This document shows positions 47,596 through 55,109 of a DNA stretch of 64,000 nucleotides, piece after piece. Source of the stretch: a virus. The stretch's first letter is position 1. Every line of letters begins with the position of its first letter. The notes beneath the pieces are model-generated. The model was given only the letters and a program-made list of their open reading frames with translations, was not told the origin of the DNA and ran no database searches. A program made the position numbers and the translations under genes. The stretch covers positions 39,564 to 103,563 of the IMG/VR virus record IMGVR_UViG_3300041409_000348; one strand, 5' to 3'.

Positions 47596-48629
47596 CCGCG
47601 AGCGCGCAAGGCATCGACGTCTCGTCGTATCAGCCTGACCAGACTGCCAGCGGACTGGGGAAATACAGCTTCGCGTTCTGCAAGGTCAGCGAGGGCCTGG
47701 CCGGCACCGACCCGCACCTGCCCGCGAACTGGGCCGCGATCAAGGCGGCAGGCATCCACCGCGGCGGGTATCACGAGTTCCACCCGTCCGGAGACCCCGC
47801 CGCGCAGGCCCGCCACTTCGTCGCCGCCGCGAAAACTCAGGGCCTCGTGCCCGGCGACATGCTCGCGGTCGTGGCCAGCGACTACGCGGGTGTCACCTCG
47901 GCGATGATCCGCACCTGCTGCGATGAGGTCGCCGCACTGGCGGGCCCGCACTGCCCGGTGCTGGTCTACAGCGACCTGTCCGTGGCACGCGGTCTCACCA
48001 CCTGCACGAAGTATCCGCTGTGGATCGCCAATCCGGCCAGCAGCGCCCCGCAGGATGTGTCCCCGTGGCCGCGGTGGATGTTCTGGCAGTGGTCGTGGAC
48101 CCCGGAAGACCAGGACGCATTCAACGGGACCGCGGCCAGCCTGAGCGCGTGGATCGCCGGCTACACGGGCGGGAACACGCCCGCCGCACCCGCCGCCACT
48201 GTCGCGGGCTGGCTTGCGCAGGGCCAGAAGTCCCTCGCCGACCTGTGCTCCGGGTCGCTGCACAACGGCGTGTCCACGGTGCTCCGCCTCACCGCCGAAC
48301 GCAGCCCGGGTGCCGTCTACGCCCCCGCGCTGGCGACGTACCTCAACGGGGTGTTCGCCGCCGACAAGGCCGTGATCCCGGCCGGGGTGGTGCTGTTCTA
48401 TCCCAAGGGCAGCGGAGACGAGGCGTTCACGTCCCGCGGCGATCAGACGCTGCAGGGGCTGGCGAACACGTGGCACTGCGAGTGCTCCGCGATCGTCCGG
48501 CTCACCGCCGAGAAGTCGCCGGGGTCGGTTTTCTCCGGCGCCATGGCCACCTACCTGGATGGGGTTTTCCAGCGTGCGGCCAGCGGGCCGAAAGTCCCGG
48601 TCGGCGTCCACCTGTACTACGAAACGTGA
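47592..48629 (+). CDS. endolysin, GH25 muramidase with C-terminal repeats
   Basis: 345 residues from ATG 47592. GH25 fold: QGIDVSSYQ, YSFAFCKVSEG, GIHRGGYHEFHP, VLVYSDLSVARG, PLWIANP, FWQWSW, covering about 1-200. Two C-terminal repeats follow (SLHNGVSTVLRLTAERSPGA; CECSAIVRLTAEKSPGS), probably cell-wall binding. It cleaves the N-acetylmuramyl bond of peptidoglycan at lysis. Confidence 0.9.
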   Translation: MTASAQGIDVSSYQPDQTASGLGKYSFAFCKVSEGLAGTDPHLPANWAAIKAAGIHRGGYHEFHPSGDPAAQARHFVAAAKTQGLVPGDMLAVVASDYAGVTSAMIRTCCDEVAALAGPHCPVLVYSDLSVARGLTTCTKYPLWIANPASSAPQDVSPWPRWMFWQWSWTPEDQDAFNGTAASLSAWIAGYTGGNTPAAPAATVAGWLAQGQKSLADLCSGSLHNGVSTVLRLTAERSPGAVYAPALATYLNGVFAADKAVIPAGVVLFYPKGSGDEAFTSRGDQTLQGLANTWHCECSAIVRLTAEKSPGSVFSGAMATYLDGVFQRAASGPKVPVGVHLYYET

Positions 48630-48775
48630 AATGGGCCGTCGCGGTGATCTGCGCCTACGAGGTCACCGCCATCACATCCGGGAAAGTCCCCACCGTGACC
48701 GAGCTGTGCAGGCGCTACCCGGACCTGAGCCGGGTCATGGTGGGCGGTCTCGCCATGCACCTGAACGACCACTGA
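48626..48775 (+). CDS. 49-residue protein of the lysis block
   Basis: GTG overlaps the lysin TGA. VKWAVAVICAYEVTAITSG, then VPTVTELCRRYPDLSRVM: one hydrophobic helix plus a small HTH-like piece. Function unknown. Confidence 0.5.
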   Translation: MKWAVAVICAYEVTAITSGKVPTVTELCRRYPDLSRVMVGGLAMHLNDH

Positions 48776-48784
48776 GGCGGGCAG

Positions 48785-49027
48785 GTGAGCTCACCGGGCG
48801 GATTCAAAGGCTCCCCGCTCCGCTTCCGCATCGAGAAGTGGGCGTGGGTCGCTCTCACCGTCGCCGTGGTCGTCGCCGACGTCTGGTTCCCGGCGTTCTG
48901 GCAGAAGATCAGCATCGTCTACCTCGCGGTTGTCTCCAACTACGCCCTCGTCGCCGCTCTCGCGTCCTGCGAGCAGGCCGCCGAAGCGAAACAGGAAGCT
49001 CAAGCGGGACAAGGAGAACCGGCATGA
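48785..49027 (+). CDS. small membrane protein (holin-associated)
   Basis: 80 residues, GTG start. Two hydrophobic helices (about 19-37 and 42-60), charged C-terminus. Directly after the lysin. Confidence 0.6.
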   Translation: MSSPGGFKGSPLRFRIEKWAWVALTVAVVVADVWFPAFWQKISIVYLAVVSNYALVAALASCEQAAEAKQEAQAGQGEPA

Positions 49028-49203
49028 AGCTCGCCCTCATCATCATCTTCAAGATCGTCGCCCTGCTGTTCCTGATCCTCGCCGCCGCCTACGCCGGGGG
49101 GATCATCACCGCGTCCGGGGCCGGCTGGCTGCTCGCGGGCGGGCTGGCCACGTGGTGCCTGGCGTCCCTGATCGAATCCCTGCCGATCCGGGAAACGCCG
49201 TGA
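49024..49203 (+). CDS. 59-residue membrane protein (holin-like)
   Basis: Two hydrophobic helices (ALIIIFKIVALLFLILAAAY; GWLLAGGLATWCLASLI). Overlaps both neighbours by 4 nt. Confidence 0.6.
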   Translation: MKLALIIIFKIVALLFLILAAAYAGGIITASGAGWLLAGGLATWCLASLIESLPIRETP

Positions 49204-49445
49204 CCGGCGGGCCGGTCGAGACCAAGGTCGCTGCGGGTGCCGCGGCCGGGACGATCACGGGTGTCATCACCTGGATTCTGGTCACCTACGTGCCCGTGTT
49301 CCATTCGGGGCTGCCGTCGGCGCTGGCGGCGTTCCTGCCGTACATCGTCACGCTGGTAGCGAGCACGGTCAGCGCCTATCTGGCCCCGCACACATCGCGC
49401 CCCGCCCCGGTGCCGCCCGTAGCACCCGCACCCGCCGTGCAGTAG
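49200..49445 (+). CDS. holin (putative)
   Basis: 81 residues, GTG start. TKVAAGAAAGTITGVITWILVTYVPVFHSGLPSALAAFLPYIVTLVASTVSAYLAPH: two TM helices joined by a short loop, as in actinophage holins downstream of lysins. Last gene before the terminator. Confidence 0.75.
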   Translation: MTGGPVETKVAAGAAAGTITGVITWILVTYVPVFHSGLPSALAAFLPYIVTLVASTVSAYLAPHTSRPAPVPPVAPAPAVQ

Positions 49446-49460
49446 CCCGAGCAACACAGA

Positions 49461-49502
49461 AGCCGCCGCCCTTTCCCTTCGGGGGGAGGGCGGCGGCTTT
49501 TT
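49461..49502 (+). terminator. strong rho-independent terminator
   Basis: Perfect 12-bp stem AGCCGCCGCCCT / AGGGCGGCGGCT with a 14-nt loop and T-tract. Ends the late structural and lysis operon and separates it from the accessory region. Confidence 0.9.
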
Positions 49503-49520
49503 ACGTTGGGCGGAAGTCCT

Positions 49521-49805
49521 TTATCTTGCGGCCCCGGCCTGGATGCGGCTGAGGAACGCGCCCCACCCCTCCGGAGTGACCTCCAGAACCGGGCCGGGAT
49601 CCTTGCTGTCACGGACCCCGACGACACCGGCACCGTTCCCGGCCTCCACGCACTGCCCGTTAGCGACGCTGTGGGTGGCTTTGCGCCAGTCCGCTACCTC
49701 CACGCACGCACCCTGGCTGTTGCTGCGGGTGCTCTTGCGCCAGGCCGCCACCTCGACGCACTGGCCGCTGGCGGTGCTTCGGGTGCTCTTACGCCATGAG
49801 TTCAT
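49521..49805 (-). CDS. DUF397 protein with triplicated N-terminal motif
   Basis: 94 residues. WRKSTRSxxxGxCVEVA is repeated three times (about 4-20, 22-38, 40-54), the third followed by VGVRDSKDPGPVLEVTPEGWGAF. DUF397 proteins normally have one such unit, accompany XRE regulators, and act in actinobacterial developmental regulation. TACGGT lies 9 nt upstream of the ATG. Its presence beside phage morons suggests host-regulatory interference. Confidence 0.85.
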   Translation of the reverse strand: MNSWRKSTRSTASGQCVEVAAWRKSTRSNSQGACVEVADWRKATHSVANGQCVEAGNGAGVVGVRDSKDPGPVLEVTPEGWGAFLSRIQAGAAR

Positions 49806-49811
49806 CGCGGA

Positions 49812-49940
49812 TCAACCGTAACGGAGCACAGGCTCGAACGGCGTGTCCATGACGTTGTTCCACGCGAGCTGGATGGGGCCGTTGGTGAGAGTGCAGGGCC
49901 CGTTGGAGAACGAGTTGCCCCGCAGGGCTTCCGCGCTCAC
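49812..49940 (-). CDS. 42-residue ORF overlapping the secreted peptide gene
   Basis: GTG 49940 overlaps the upstream stop (GTGA). VSAEALRGNSFSNGPCTLTNG, then PIQLAWNNVMDTPFEPVLRYG. This could be a coupled second gene or the displaced C-terminus of the signal-peptide protein after a frameshift. No RBS of its own. Confidence 0.45.
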   Translation of the reverse strand: MSAEALRGNSFSNGPCTLTNGPIQLAWNNVMDTPFEPVLRYG

Positions 49941-50089
49941 CCGTCGAAGACGTGGTTCGGGTTGGCGTGGAGTCCCGCAGCCGCAGCGACCGGGGCCGCC
50001 GAGGAAACCGCCGTCGCGACGGACACGCCAGCGACGCTGCCTGCCGCCGCGAGCGACAGAGCGACCGCCGCGATTCGCCTCTTGATCAT
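49937..50089 (-). CDS. small secreted peptide (signal peptide)
   Basis: 50 residues from ATG 50089 with GGGAGGA upstream. MIKRRIAAVALSLAAAGSV then AAPVAAAAGLHANPNHVFDG: basic N-region, hydrophobic core, Ala-rich cleavage area. The mature peptide would be only about 15-20 residues unless fused to the next ORF. Confidence 0.6.
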   Translation of the reverse strand: MIKRRIAAVALSLAAAGSVAGVSVATAVSSAAPVAAAAGLHANPNHVFDG

Positions 50090-50293
50090 GATTCCTCCCG
50101 GATGGGTGAAACTTTGGCCATTTGACGGGATTATGGCACACATGGCAGGCATGGCCTAGACCCCCGGGGAGGGTGTGTGGTGTCACCGTCCAGGCGGAAT
50201 GTTCCCGGTTCCGTATCCGGGTCGTTGCTCGCAGTGCTTAGGCTCGGCTGGTGGACATGCCCGGACCCCGGGCCCTCAAAGCGGAGGTATGTG

Positions 50294-51562
50294 ATGCGGT
50301 GGCGGCCGATCTCGTGGAAGTCAGCAGTACACCTCGACCGGCGCCCGGCACGGACATCCCTGATAGGGCCACCCGCGGCCTGCCCCGTGGATCCGCCGGC
50401 TTTACTGCCACCGCATCTGCCGGAGCCGGTGGTGCTCCGGGACAGCCTCGCCGGGATGAACGGCGGCGCGCAGAAGGTCGCCGGGGACTTCTACGCCACC
50501 CTGTTCCGGTACCACCCGGAACTGCGGGACATGTTCCCCGCGATGATGAACAACCAGAACGAGCGCCTGTTCGGGGCGCTGCTGAACATCGTCAAACTGC
50601 TGGACGCACCGGACCAGCTCGCCCGGTACCTGAGCCAGCTCGGCGCCGACCACCTGAAGTACGGGGTCCGGCCCGAGCATTACGCCCCGGTCGGGCAGTC
50701 GCTCCTGGCCGCGCTGCGGCACAACTGCCCCGCCCTGGACGAGCGGGCCGAGGCGGGCTGGCTGGCTGCCTACACGTTCGCGGCGGGGGCGATGATGGCG
50801 GGCGCGGAAACGCACCGCGGTCCGGCGGTCTGGCACGGGCGGGTGATCCGGCATGAACGCCGGTCCCGGGACCTGGCGGTCCTCGAGGTGGAGACGAACG
50901 AGCCGCTGCCGTATCTCGCGGGCCAGTTCGTGACTGTGCAGACCGCGAAGTGGCAGCGGGTGTGGCGGCCGTTCTCGATCGCGAACGCCCCCGCGCAGGA
51001 CGGCAGCAGGATCACCCTGCATGTGCGGTCCATCCCCGGCGGGTGGGTGTCCACCGCACTGGTCCGCGACACCAGGGACGGCGATGAGCTGATCATCGGC
51101 CCGGCGACGGGCACCATGACCAGCGATCAGGTCAGCGACCGGGACCTGCTGTGCGTCGCCGGCGGTACGGGCCTGGCACCGGTCAAGGCTGTCGTGGAGG
51201 ACGTGCTGCGCGGCGACGAGGCAGCGGTGGCGGGCGGGTACGGGATGCGCCGCAACATTCACCTGTTCCACGGGGCGAAAACCCCGCTGGAGCTGTACGA
51301 CATGCCCGCCCTGCATGAACTGGCCCACGCCTACCCGTGGCTGCGGGTCATCCCCGTCGTATCGGACGATCCGGCCTTCTCGGGCCGTCAGGGGTATGTT
51401 TCGGACGCTGCCCTCGGTTACGCTGACTGGTCGGACGCGGAGGCGTTCGTCGCAGGCCCAGCCAGCATGGTGGGCCTGACCGCTGACGGCTTGTGCAAAG
51501 CGGGCATGGCAGCCAGCCAGGTCCACCGCGACGACCTCGAGGTGACCAAGGCAGTTGCTTAG
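50294..51562 (+). CDS. flavohaemoglobin (globin-FAD-NAD domains)
   Basis: 422 residues from ATG 50294 (GCGGAGG upstream; longer in-frame starts exist). Globin at about 45-170: DFYATLF (Tyr 67, B10), NNQNERLF (Gln 88), ADHLKYGVRPEHY (proximal His 120). FAD domain: RPFSIANAP at 225-233. NAD domain: GGTGLAPVKA at 290-299 and FVAGPASMV near 394. This is the order of NO dioxygenases, which turn NO into nitrate with NAD(P)H and O2. The 3' end overlaps the NO synthase gene by 8 nt, so it may detoxify, tune, or supply electrons for the NO made by its partner. Confidence 0.9.
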   Translation: MRWRPISWKSAVHLDRRPARTSLIGPPAACPVDPPALLPPHLPEPVVLRDSLAGMNGGAQKVAGDFYATLFRYHPELRDMFPAMMNNQNERLFGALLNIVKLLDAPDQLARYLSQLGADHLKYGVRPEHYAPVGQSLLAALRHNCPALDERAEAGWLAAYTFAAGAMMAGAETHRGPAVWHGRVIRHERRSRDLAVLEVETNEPLPYLAGQFVTVQTAKWQRVWRPFSIANAPAQDGSRITLHVRSIPGGWVSTALVRDTRDGDELIIGPATGTMTSDQVSDRDLLCVAGGTGLAPVKAVVEDVLRGDEAAVAGGYGMRRNIHLFHGAKTPLELYDMPALHELAHAYPWLRVIPVVSDDPAFSGRQGYVSDAALGYADWSDAEAFVAGPASMVGLTADGLCKAGMAASQVHRDDLEVTKAVA

Positions 51563-52685
51563 CTTCCGGCGCAGAACCCCCGAGCCCACGGGGATACCGG
51601 CCGTGGACATGGCCGAAGCCGAGGACTTCATCCGCGGGTTCCACTCCGCCACCCCCGGCGCCGGTGACACGGGCCGGCGGGTCCGCGAGGCCAGGGAGTC
51701 CATCGCCGCCACCGGGACCTACACCCACACCCTGCCGGAGCTGACGTACGCGGCCCGGGTCGCGTGGAGGCACGCCGGCCGGTGCGTGGGCCGGGACAAG
51801 TGGCGGTCGCTGCGGCTCCGGGACAAGCGGGACGTGTCCGCCCCCGCCAGCGTCGCCGCCGAGGTCATCGGGCATCTGCGGGAAGCCACCAACGGGGGAC
51901 GGATCCGCTCCACCATCACCGTATTCGCGCCGGACACACCACACCGCCGCGGCCCCCGCATCCTCAACAGCCAGGCCATCCGCTACGCCGGCTACCAGCA
52001 GCCGGACGGCGTGCTCGGCGACCCCGCGAACCAGCAGCTCACCACACTGGCGCTGCGGCTCGGCTGGGAGCCGGGCAAGAGCCAGTTCGACATTCTGCCG
52101 CTGATCATCCAGGGACCGGACGGGGGCCTGTCAGCCTGGACGATCCCCGGCGACGCGGTGCTGGAGGTGCCGATCAGCCACCCCGGCTACCCGTGGTTCA
52201 CCGAACTGGGGCTGCGCTGGTATGCGCTGCCGGTGATCTGCGACATGTACCTCGACGCGGGCGGCATCCGCTACCCGTGCTCACCGTTCTCCGGCTGGTA
52301 CATGGCCTCCACCGAGGTCGGCGTGCGGGACCTGGGGGACGTGGACCGCTACAACGTCCTCCCTGATGTAGCCAAAGGGATGGGCCTGGACACGGCCCGG
52401 CTGGACACGTTCTGGAAGGACCGGGCGGCGGTCGAGCTGGCCGACGCGGTTCACCGCAGCTACCGGGCGGCCGGGGTGATGGTCACCGACCATCAGACCG
52501 AGGCGGCCCGGTTCGCCAGGTGGGCGACGGCCGAGGAGAAAGCCGGCTGCCCGGTGTACGCGGAGTGGGCGTGGATGGTCCCGCCGATCAGCGGCAGCAC
52601 GACCCCTGTTTTTCACCGGGCCTATCCGGATCGGGTGATCAAGCCGGGATACTTCCGGCACGAGGATCCGTTCCCCAGCCGGTGA
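51555..52685 (+). CDS. nos: nitric oxide synthase oxygenase
   Basis: 376 residues from TTG 51555 (GTG 51603 is an alternative). Haem thiolate loop WRHAGRCVGR (Cys 77). ILNSQAIRYAGYQQPDG, FDILPLIIQ, ELGLRWYALPVICDM, and GWYMASTEVGVRD with the arginine-binding Glu 254. DRYNVLPDVAKGMG, TDHQTEA and WAWMVPPISGSTTPVFH complete the family core. This region has one more residue (ASTE) than the usual GWYMGTE, and DHQ replaces DHH. No reductase domain, as in bacterial NOS; the adjacent flavohaemoglobin could serve. It makes NO and citrulline from arginine. Confidence 0.92.
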   Translation: MLSFRRRTPEPTGIPAVDMAEAEDFIRGFHSATPGAGDTGRRVREARESIAATGTYTHTLPELTYAARVAWRHAGRCVGRDKWRSLRLRDKRDVSAPASVAAEVIGHLREATNGGRIRSTITVFAPDTPHRRGPRILNSQAIRYAGYQQPDGVLGDPANQQLTTLALRLGWEPGKSQFDILPLIIQGPDGGLSAWTIPGDAVLEVPISHPGYPWFTELGLRWYALPVICDMYLDAGGIRYPCSPFSGWYMASTEVGVRDLGDVDRYNVLPDVAKGMGLDTARLDTFWKDRAAVELADAVHRSYRAAGVMVTDHQTEAARFARWATAEEKAGCPVYAEWAWMVPPISGSTTPVFHRAYPDRVIKPGYFRHEDPFPSR

Positions 52686-52704
52686 CGGATACGGGAACGT
52701 GTCA

Positions 52705-52750
52705 ACGGTCAATGTCATGGCCTGTGACATTCGTCAACGTCGCTGGTCAC
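52705..52750. repeat. repeat A: ATGTCA...TGACAT element with TTGACA
   Basis: Read on the minus strand, CAGGCCATGACATTG is followed by GTTGACACG. A similar block (CAGGCATGACATTG ... TTTGACACGG) occurs at about 52990-53025. The two flank the gene at 52734-52991, suggesting duplicated control sequence. Confidence 0.4.
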
Positions 52751-52991
52751 GAGCCTGGGCTTTCGCCCAGGCCGCGCGGAATTCGGGGTCGTTTTTGAGG
52801 CTCTCTTCGATGAATTGGTCCAGGTCGTCAGGACCGTCCGGCAGCACGTCCCGAATGTCTTTCCACGCAGCGTTCATGTCGTCGGCCACGGTGACGTCCG
52901 GGGGTAGCGGTGGCTTGAGCGAGCCAGTGAAGTCCATCAGGTGAGCCATGCCCCGAAAGAACGCCCGAGCCTGCTGTCTGAAGGTAAGCAC
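52734..52991 (-). CDS. small antisense hypothetical protein
   Basis: 85 residues from GTG 52991 (GGGAG upstream); ATG 52949 is an alternative. DDMNAAWKDIRDVLPDGPDDLDQFIEESLKNDPEFRAAWAKAQ is helical and acidic. Last gene of a six-gene antisense run. Its stop is near that of the NOS gene. Confidence 0.6.
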   Translation of the reverse strand: MLTFRQQARAFFRGMAHLMDFTGSLKPPLPPDVTVADDMNAAWKDIRDVLPDGPDDLDQFIEESLKNDPEFRAAWAKAQARDQRR

Positions 52992-53028
52992 CGTGTCAAA
53001 CTCCCAATGTCATGCCTGTAGATATTTG

Positions 53029-53226
53029 TCATTCGTCCTGGTCAGCGGCGTGCTCACCGTGGCACAGAAGCGTCTCCGGGGCCGCGCGCACGTAGATGCC
53101 GCTGGTGTGTGCCCGGCCGCAACGGCAGCAGGTCTGCTCGCCGTCGTCGCGGACCCGGGTCGGTGGCCGCCCGGGATACAGGGCATCCCAGCATCGCTCG
53201 CAGTGGTTATGCGTCCAGGCGCTCAC
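53029..53226 (-). CDS. small zinc-ribbon protein
   Basis: 65 residues, GTG with a clear AGGAGG site. HNHCERCWDALYPGRPP and EQTCCRCGRAHTSGIYVRAAP, then LLCHGEH: a two-Cys-pair metal site. Recurrent in actinophages; function unknown. Confidence 0.7.
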   Translation of the reverse strand: MSAWTHNHCERCWDALYPGRPPTRVRDDGEQTCCRCGRAHTSGIYVRAAPETLLCHGEHAADQDE

Positions 53227-53236
53227 AGAGTTCCTC

Positions 53237-53512
53237 CTAGTGCGGGTGCTCGGTGGCACGTGATCCCGGCAGCGGCGGGCCACTGCCCGGCCGTGGCTGC
53301 TCCCCGGCCTGAGCCTTCACGTACTCGGGATCACCGTCCAGCACGCCACCGGGAGCGTTGTACCGGGCGTCCAGCTCATTCCACACGTCCGGCCACGCCT
53401 CCCGCAGCAACGCCAGGTTGGTGGTGTCAGCGCCGCGCATCGCAGCCATGATCAGGGCCTCGAACGGTGTGCCGGCGAGATACCGGCTGACCGTGTAATC
53501 GTAGAAGGTCAT
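53237..53512 (-). CDS. hypothetical protein
   Basis: 91 residues from ATG 53512, overlapping the upstream gene by 4 nt. YDYTVSRYLAGTPFEALIMAAMRGADTTNLALLREAWPDVWNEL is helical; the C-terminus is Pro-rich. No family. Confidence 0.65.
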   Translation of the reverse strand: MTFYDYTVSRYLAGTPFEALIMAAMRGADTTNLALLREAWPDVWNELDARYNAPGGVLDGDPEYVKAQAGEQPRPGSGPPLPGSRATEHPH

Positions 53513-53814
53513 GACACTGGCTCCCAATCTCTCGGCCCTTCCGGGTGCGCGGCCTTGTATTCGGCGCTCGCGGGCACGTGGTCCGCTCTCCATCCTGCGT
53601 CCCTGCTCCCCGCAGCGGGCTTACTGGGCTTCCCGTGTCGCACAGCGGCCCGGACCTGCACAACGATGTAGGTGACGATCGAGACGGCCACCAGGACCAT
53701 CAGCAGCACGCCGAGGACCGGGGAGAGGCCGAACGCCGCACCGAGCAGGATGAGCGCGAGCAGCAGACTGCCCCCGTGCGTGCGGTGGTGATGGTGATGG
53801 TGGTGGCATCTCAT
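53509..53814 (-). CDS. two-TM protein with native His7 N-terminus
   Basis: 101 residues from ATG 53814. MRCHHHHHHHRTHGG precedes two hydrophobic helices (about 16-33 and 35-55), then a basic/polar tail. Seven consecutive His next to Cys strongly suggests metal binding on the cytoplasmic face. Function unknown. Confidence 0.65.
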   Translation of the reverse strand: MRCHHHHHHHRTHGGSLLLALILLGAAFGLSPVLGVLLMVLVAVSIVTYIVVQVRAAVRHGKPSKPAAGSRDAGWRADHVPASAEYKAAHPEGPRDWEPVS

Positions 53815-54017
53815 GGCTTGGCCTCTCGTGCCATGGTGCGCAGCCGCCGGGCTCTCGCGGACAGCAACTCTGCACTGTCCGCGAGGCCAGCCACTGACAC
53901 CTCGGCTGCTAGTTCGTCCATCCGGCGCGCTTGCCGGTTCCACACCACGGCGTTGATCCGCCACAGGCCCGTCTTCGCCGCTATCCAGGTCTTCACTAGC
54001 TCCCAGATGCGGCTCAT
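53811..54017 (-). CDS. small helical protein
   Basis: 68 residues from ATG 54017. WELVKTWIAAKTGLWRINAVVWNRQARRMDELAAEVSVAGL: amphipathic helices, possibly membrane-associated. Overlaps both neighbours. Confidence 0.6.
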   Translation of the reverse strand: MSRIWELVKTWIAAKTGLWRINAVVWNRQARRMDELAAEVSVAGLADSAELLSARARRLRTMAREAKP

Positions 54018-54403
54018 GACTGGCTGCCGTAGACGGTTTGCCAGCCGAGCCGCCGGGACTGCGCGTCGATCAGGCCGCGCCAGTTCGGGGGCGGAGGGTA
54101 GTTCCCGTTTTCGCCGTCGCCCTTGTAATAGACATTCGGTGCTCCGCCGCCGGCCCGGAAGGTGATCCCGAGCCGCTCGGCGTCCGCCTTGATGACGTCG
54201 ATGACGGCCGTCAGGGTCGCCTCGGAGCCGTCCCGCACGGCGTAGCGGGTGTTCAGCTTGCCCTGCGTGGAGATGATCCCGTTCGCGGCGTCGTCGTCGC
54301 AGAAGCCGCTGTCGAAGTATTCGACCTCGGCGCTCCACGCGCCGCCGTGCCAGTCCGAGTAGGCGACCACGATGCCGGTGGACCAGTAGCCGTTGCCGAT
54401 CAT
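54014..54403 (-). CDS. hypothetical protein
   Basis: 129 residues from ATG 54403 (AAGGGG upstream). SDWHGGAWSAEVEYFDSGFCDDDAANGIISTQGKLNTRYAV and AVIDVIKADAERLGITF form an alpha/beta domain seen in actinophage early proteins; not assigned. First gene of the six-gene antisense run. Confidence 0.65.
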   Translation of the reverse strand: MIGNGYWSTGIVVAYSDWHGGAWSAEVEYFDSGFCDDDAANGIISTQGKLNTRYAVRDGSEATLTAVIDVIKADAERLGITFRAGGGAPNVYYKGDGENGNYPPPPNWRGLIDAQSRRLGWQTVYGSQS

Positions 54404-54424
54404 TGCTGTAATCCCCTTCTCCTG

Positions 54425-54453
54425 CGCCCCGCTCGCCCTCACGGGTGAGCGGG
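54425..54453 (-). terminator. stem-loop between lipoprotein and six-gene run
   Basis: GCCCCGCTC and GAGCGGGGC arms (9 bp) with a short loop. Downstream of the lipoprotein stop on the minus strand, without a T-tract; could be a weak terminator or an mRNA-stability element for the following operon. Confidence 0.5.
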
Positions 54454-54473
54454 GCGGCTTTCCGTATGCCTGA

Positions 54474-55109
54474 TTACTTGACGGTCCAGGTGGCGACCGG
54501 GCCATCGAACCCCGCCGACCACTGAATGCTGGCGATCGTCGCGCCCGGTGCGATCTCGAACGCCACCCAGCCGGTCACCGTCGTGCCGGGGGAGACGTTG
54601 AACTGGCCGCTGTCGAAGTTGGTGCCCGCCGTGATCTGGTCGAAGCTGGGCTGGTAGTCCTGCCCGTTCGAGCCGACCGCCACCGCGTCCGCGTCCGCGT
54701 CGTCGCTGGCCTGCCCCGTCTTCCCCGTCACAGTGAACTCGGCGGCGGTGATGTGGTCTGCGCCGTTGGTGAGGGTGTCGTACTGGCCGAGGGTGGCCTG
54801 CTGCTCCACCGCGATGAGTTTCACGTCGTAGACGGTGGTCGCGCCGCTGGGGCCGTTGGGCCCGGTCACCTCGAACGTGGTGCCGATACCGCCGGTGAGC
54901 GGCTTCGCCGGGCTCGGGGACGGGGACGGGGCGGCCGTGGTGGGAGATGAAGGGCACCAGGACGGGTTCGTGCTGGACCCCGCGACACAACCGGAGGCGT
55001 TACCGGTCTTGGCGGCCGGGGCCTTGGTGACGGTGGTCCCGCACGCGGCGAGACTGACGCCGGTGATGGCTATGGCGGCGATCCCTGCGGCTGTCTTGAC
55101 GGTGATCAT
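54474..55109 (-). CDS. lipoprotein with DUF4352-like domain
   Basis: 211 residues from ATG 55109. Signal peptide with lipobox LAAC (Cys near residue 22). Ser/Pro linker to about 75, then an Ig-like beta domain: VYDVKLIAVEQQATL, ITAAEFTVTGKTG, GTTVTGWVAFEIAPGATI, the DUF4352 pattern. A membrane-anchored surface lipoprotein, a typical superinfection-exclusion candidate; that role is inference. Confidence 0.75.
   Translation of the reverse strand: MITVKTAAGIAAIAITGVSLAACGTTVTKAPAAKTGNASGCVAGSSTNPSWCPSSPTTAAPSPSPSPAKPLTGGIGTTFEVTGPNGPSGATTVYDVKLIAVEQQATLGQYDTLTNGADHITAAEFTVTGKTGQASDDADADAVAVGSNGQDYQPSFDQITAGTNFDSGQFNVSPGTTVTGWVAFEIAPGATIASIQWSAGFDGPVATWTVK

Noticed and set aside
53811-54338. Longer antisense ORF covering 54018-54338
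   Set aside because: The upstream part is Arg-rich and overlaps the better-supported gene 54014-54403 in another frame; the real start is ATG 54017.
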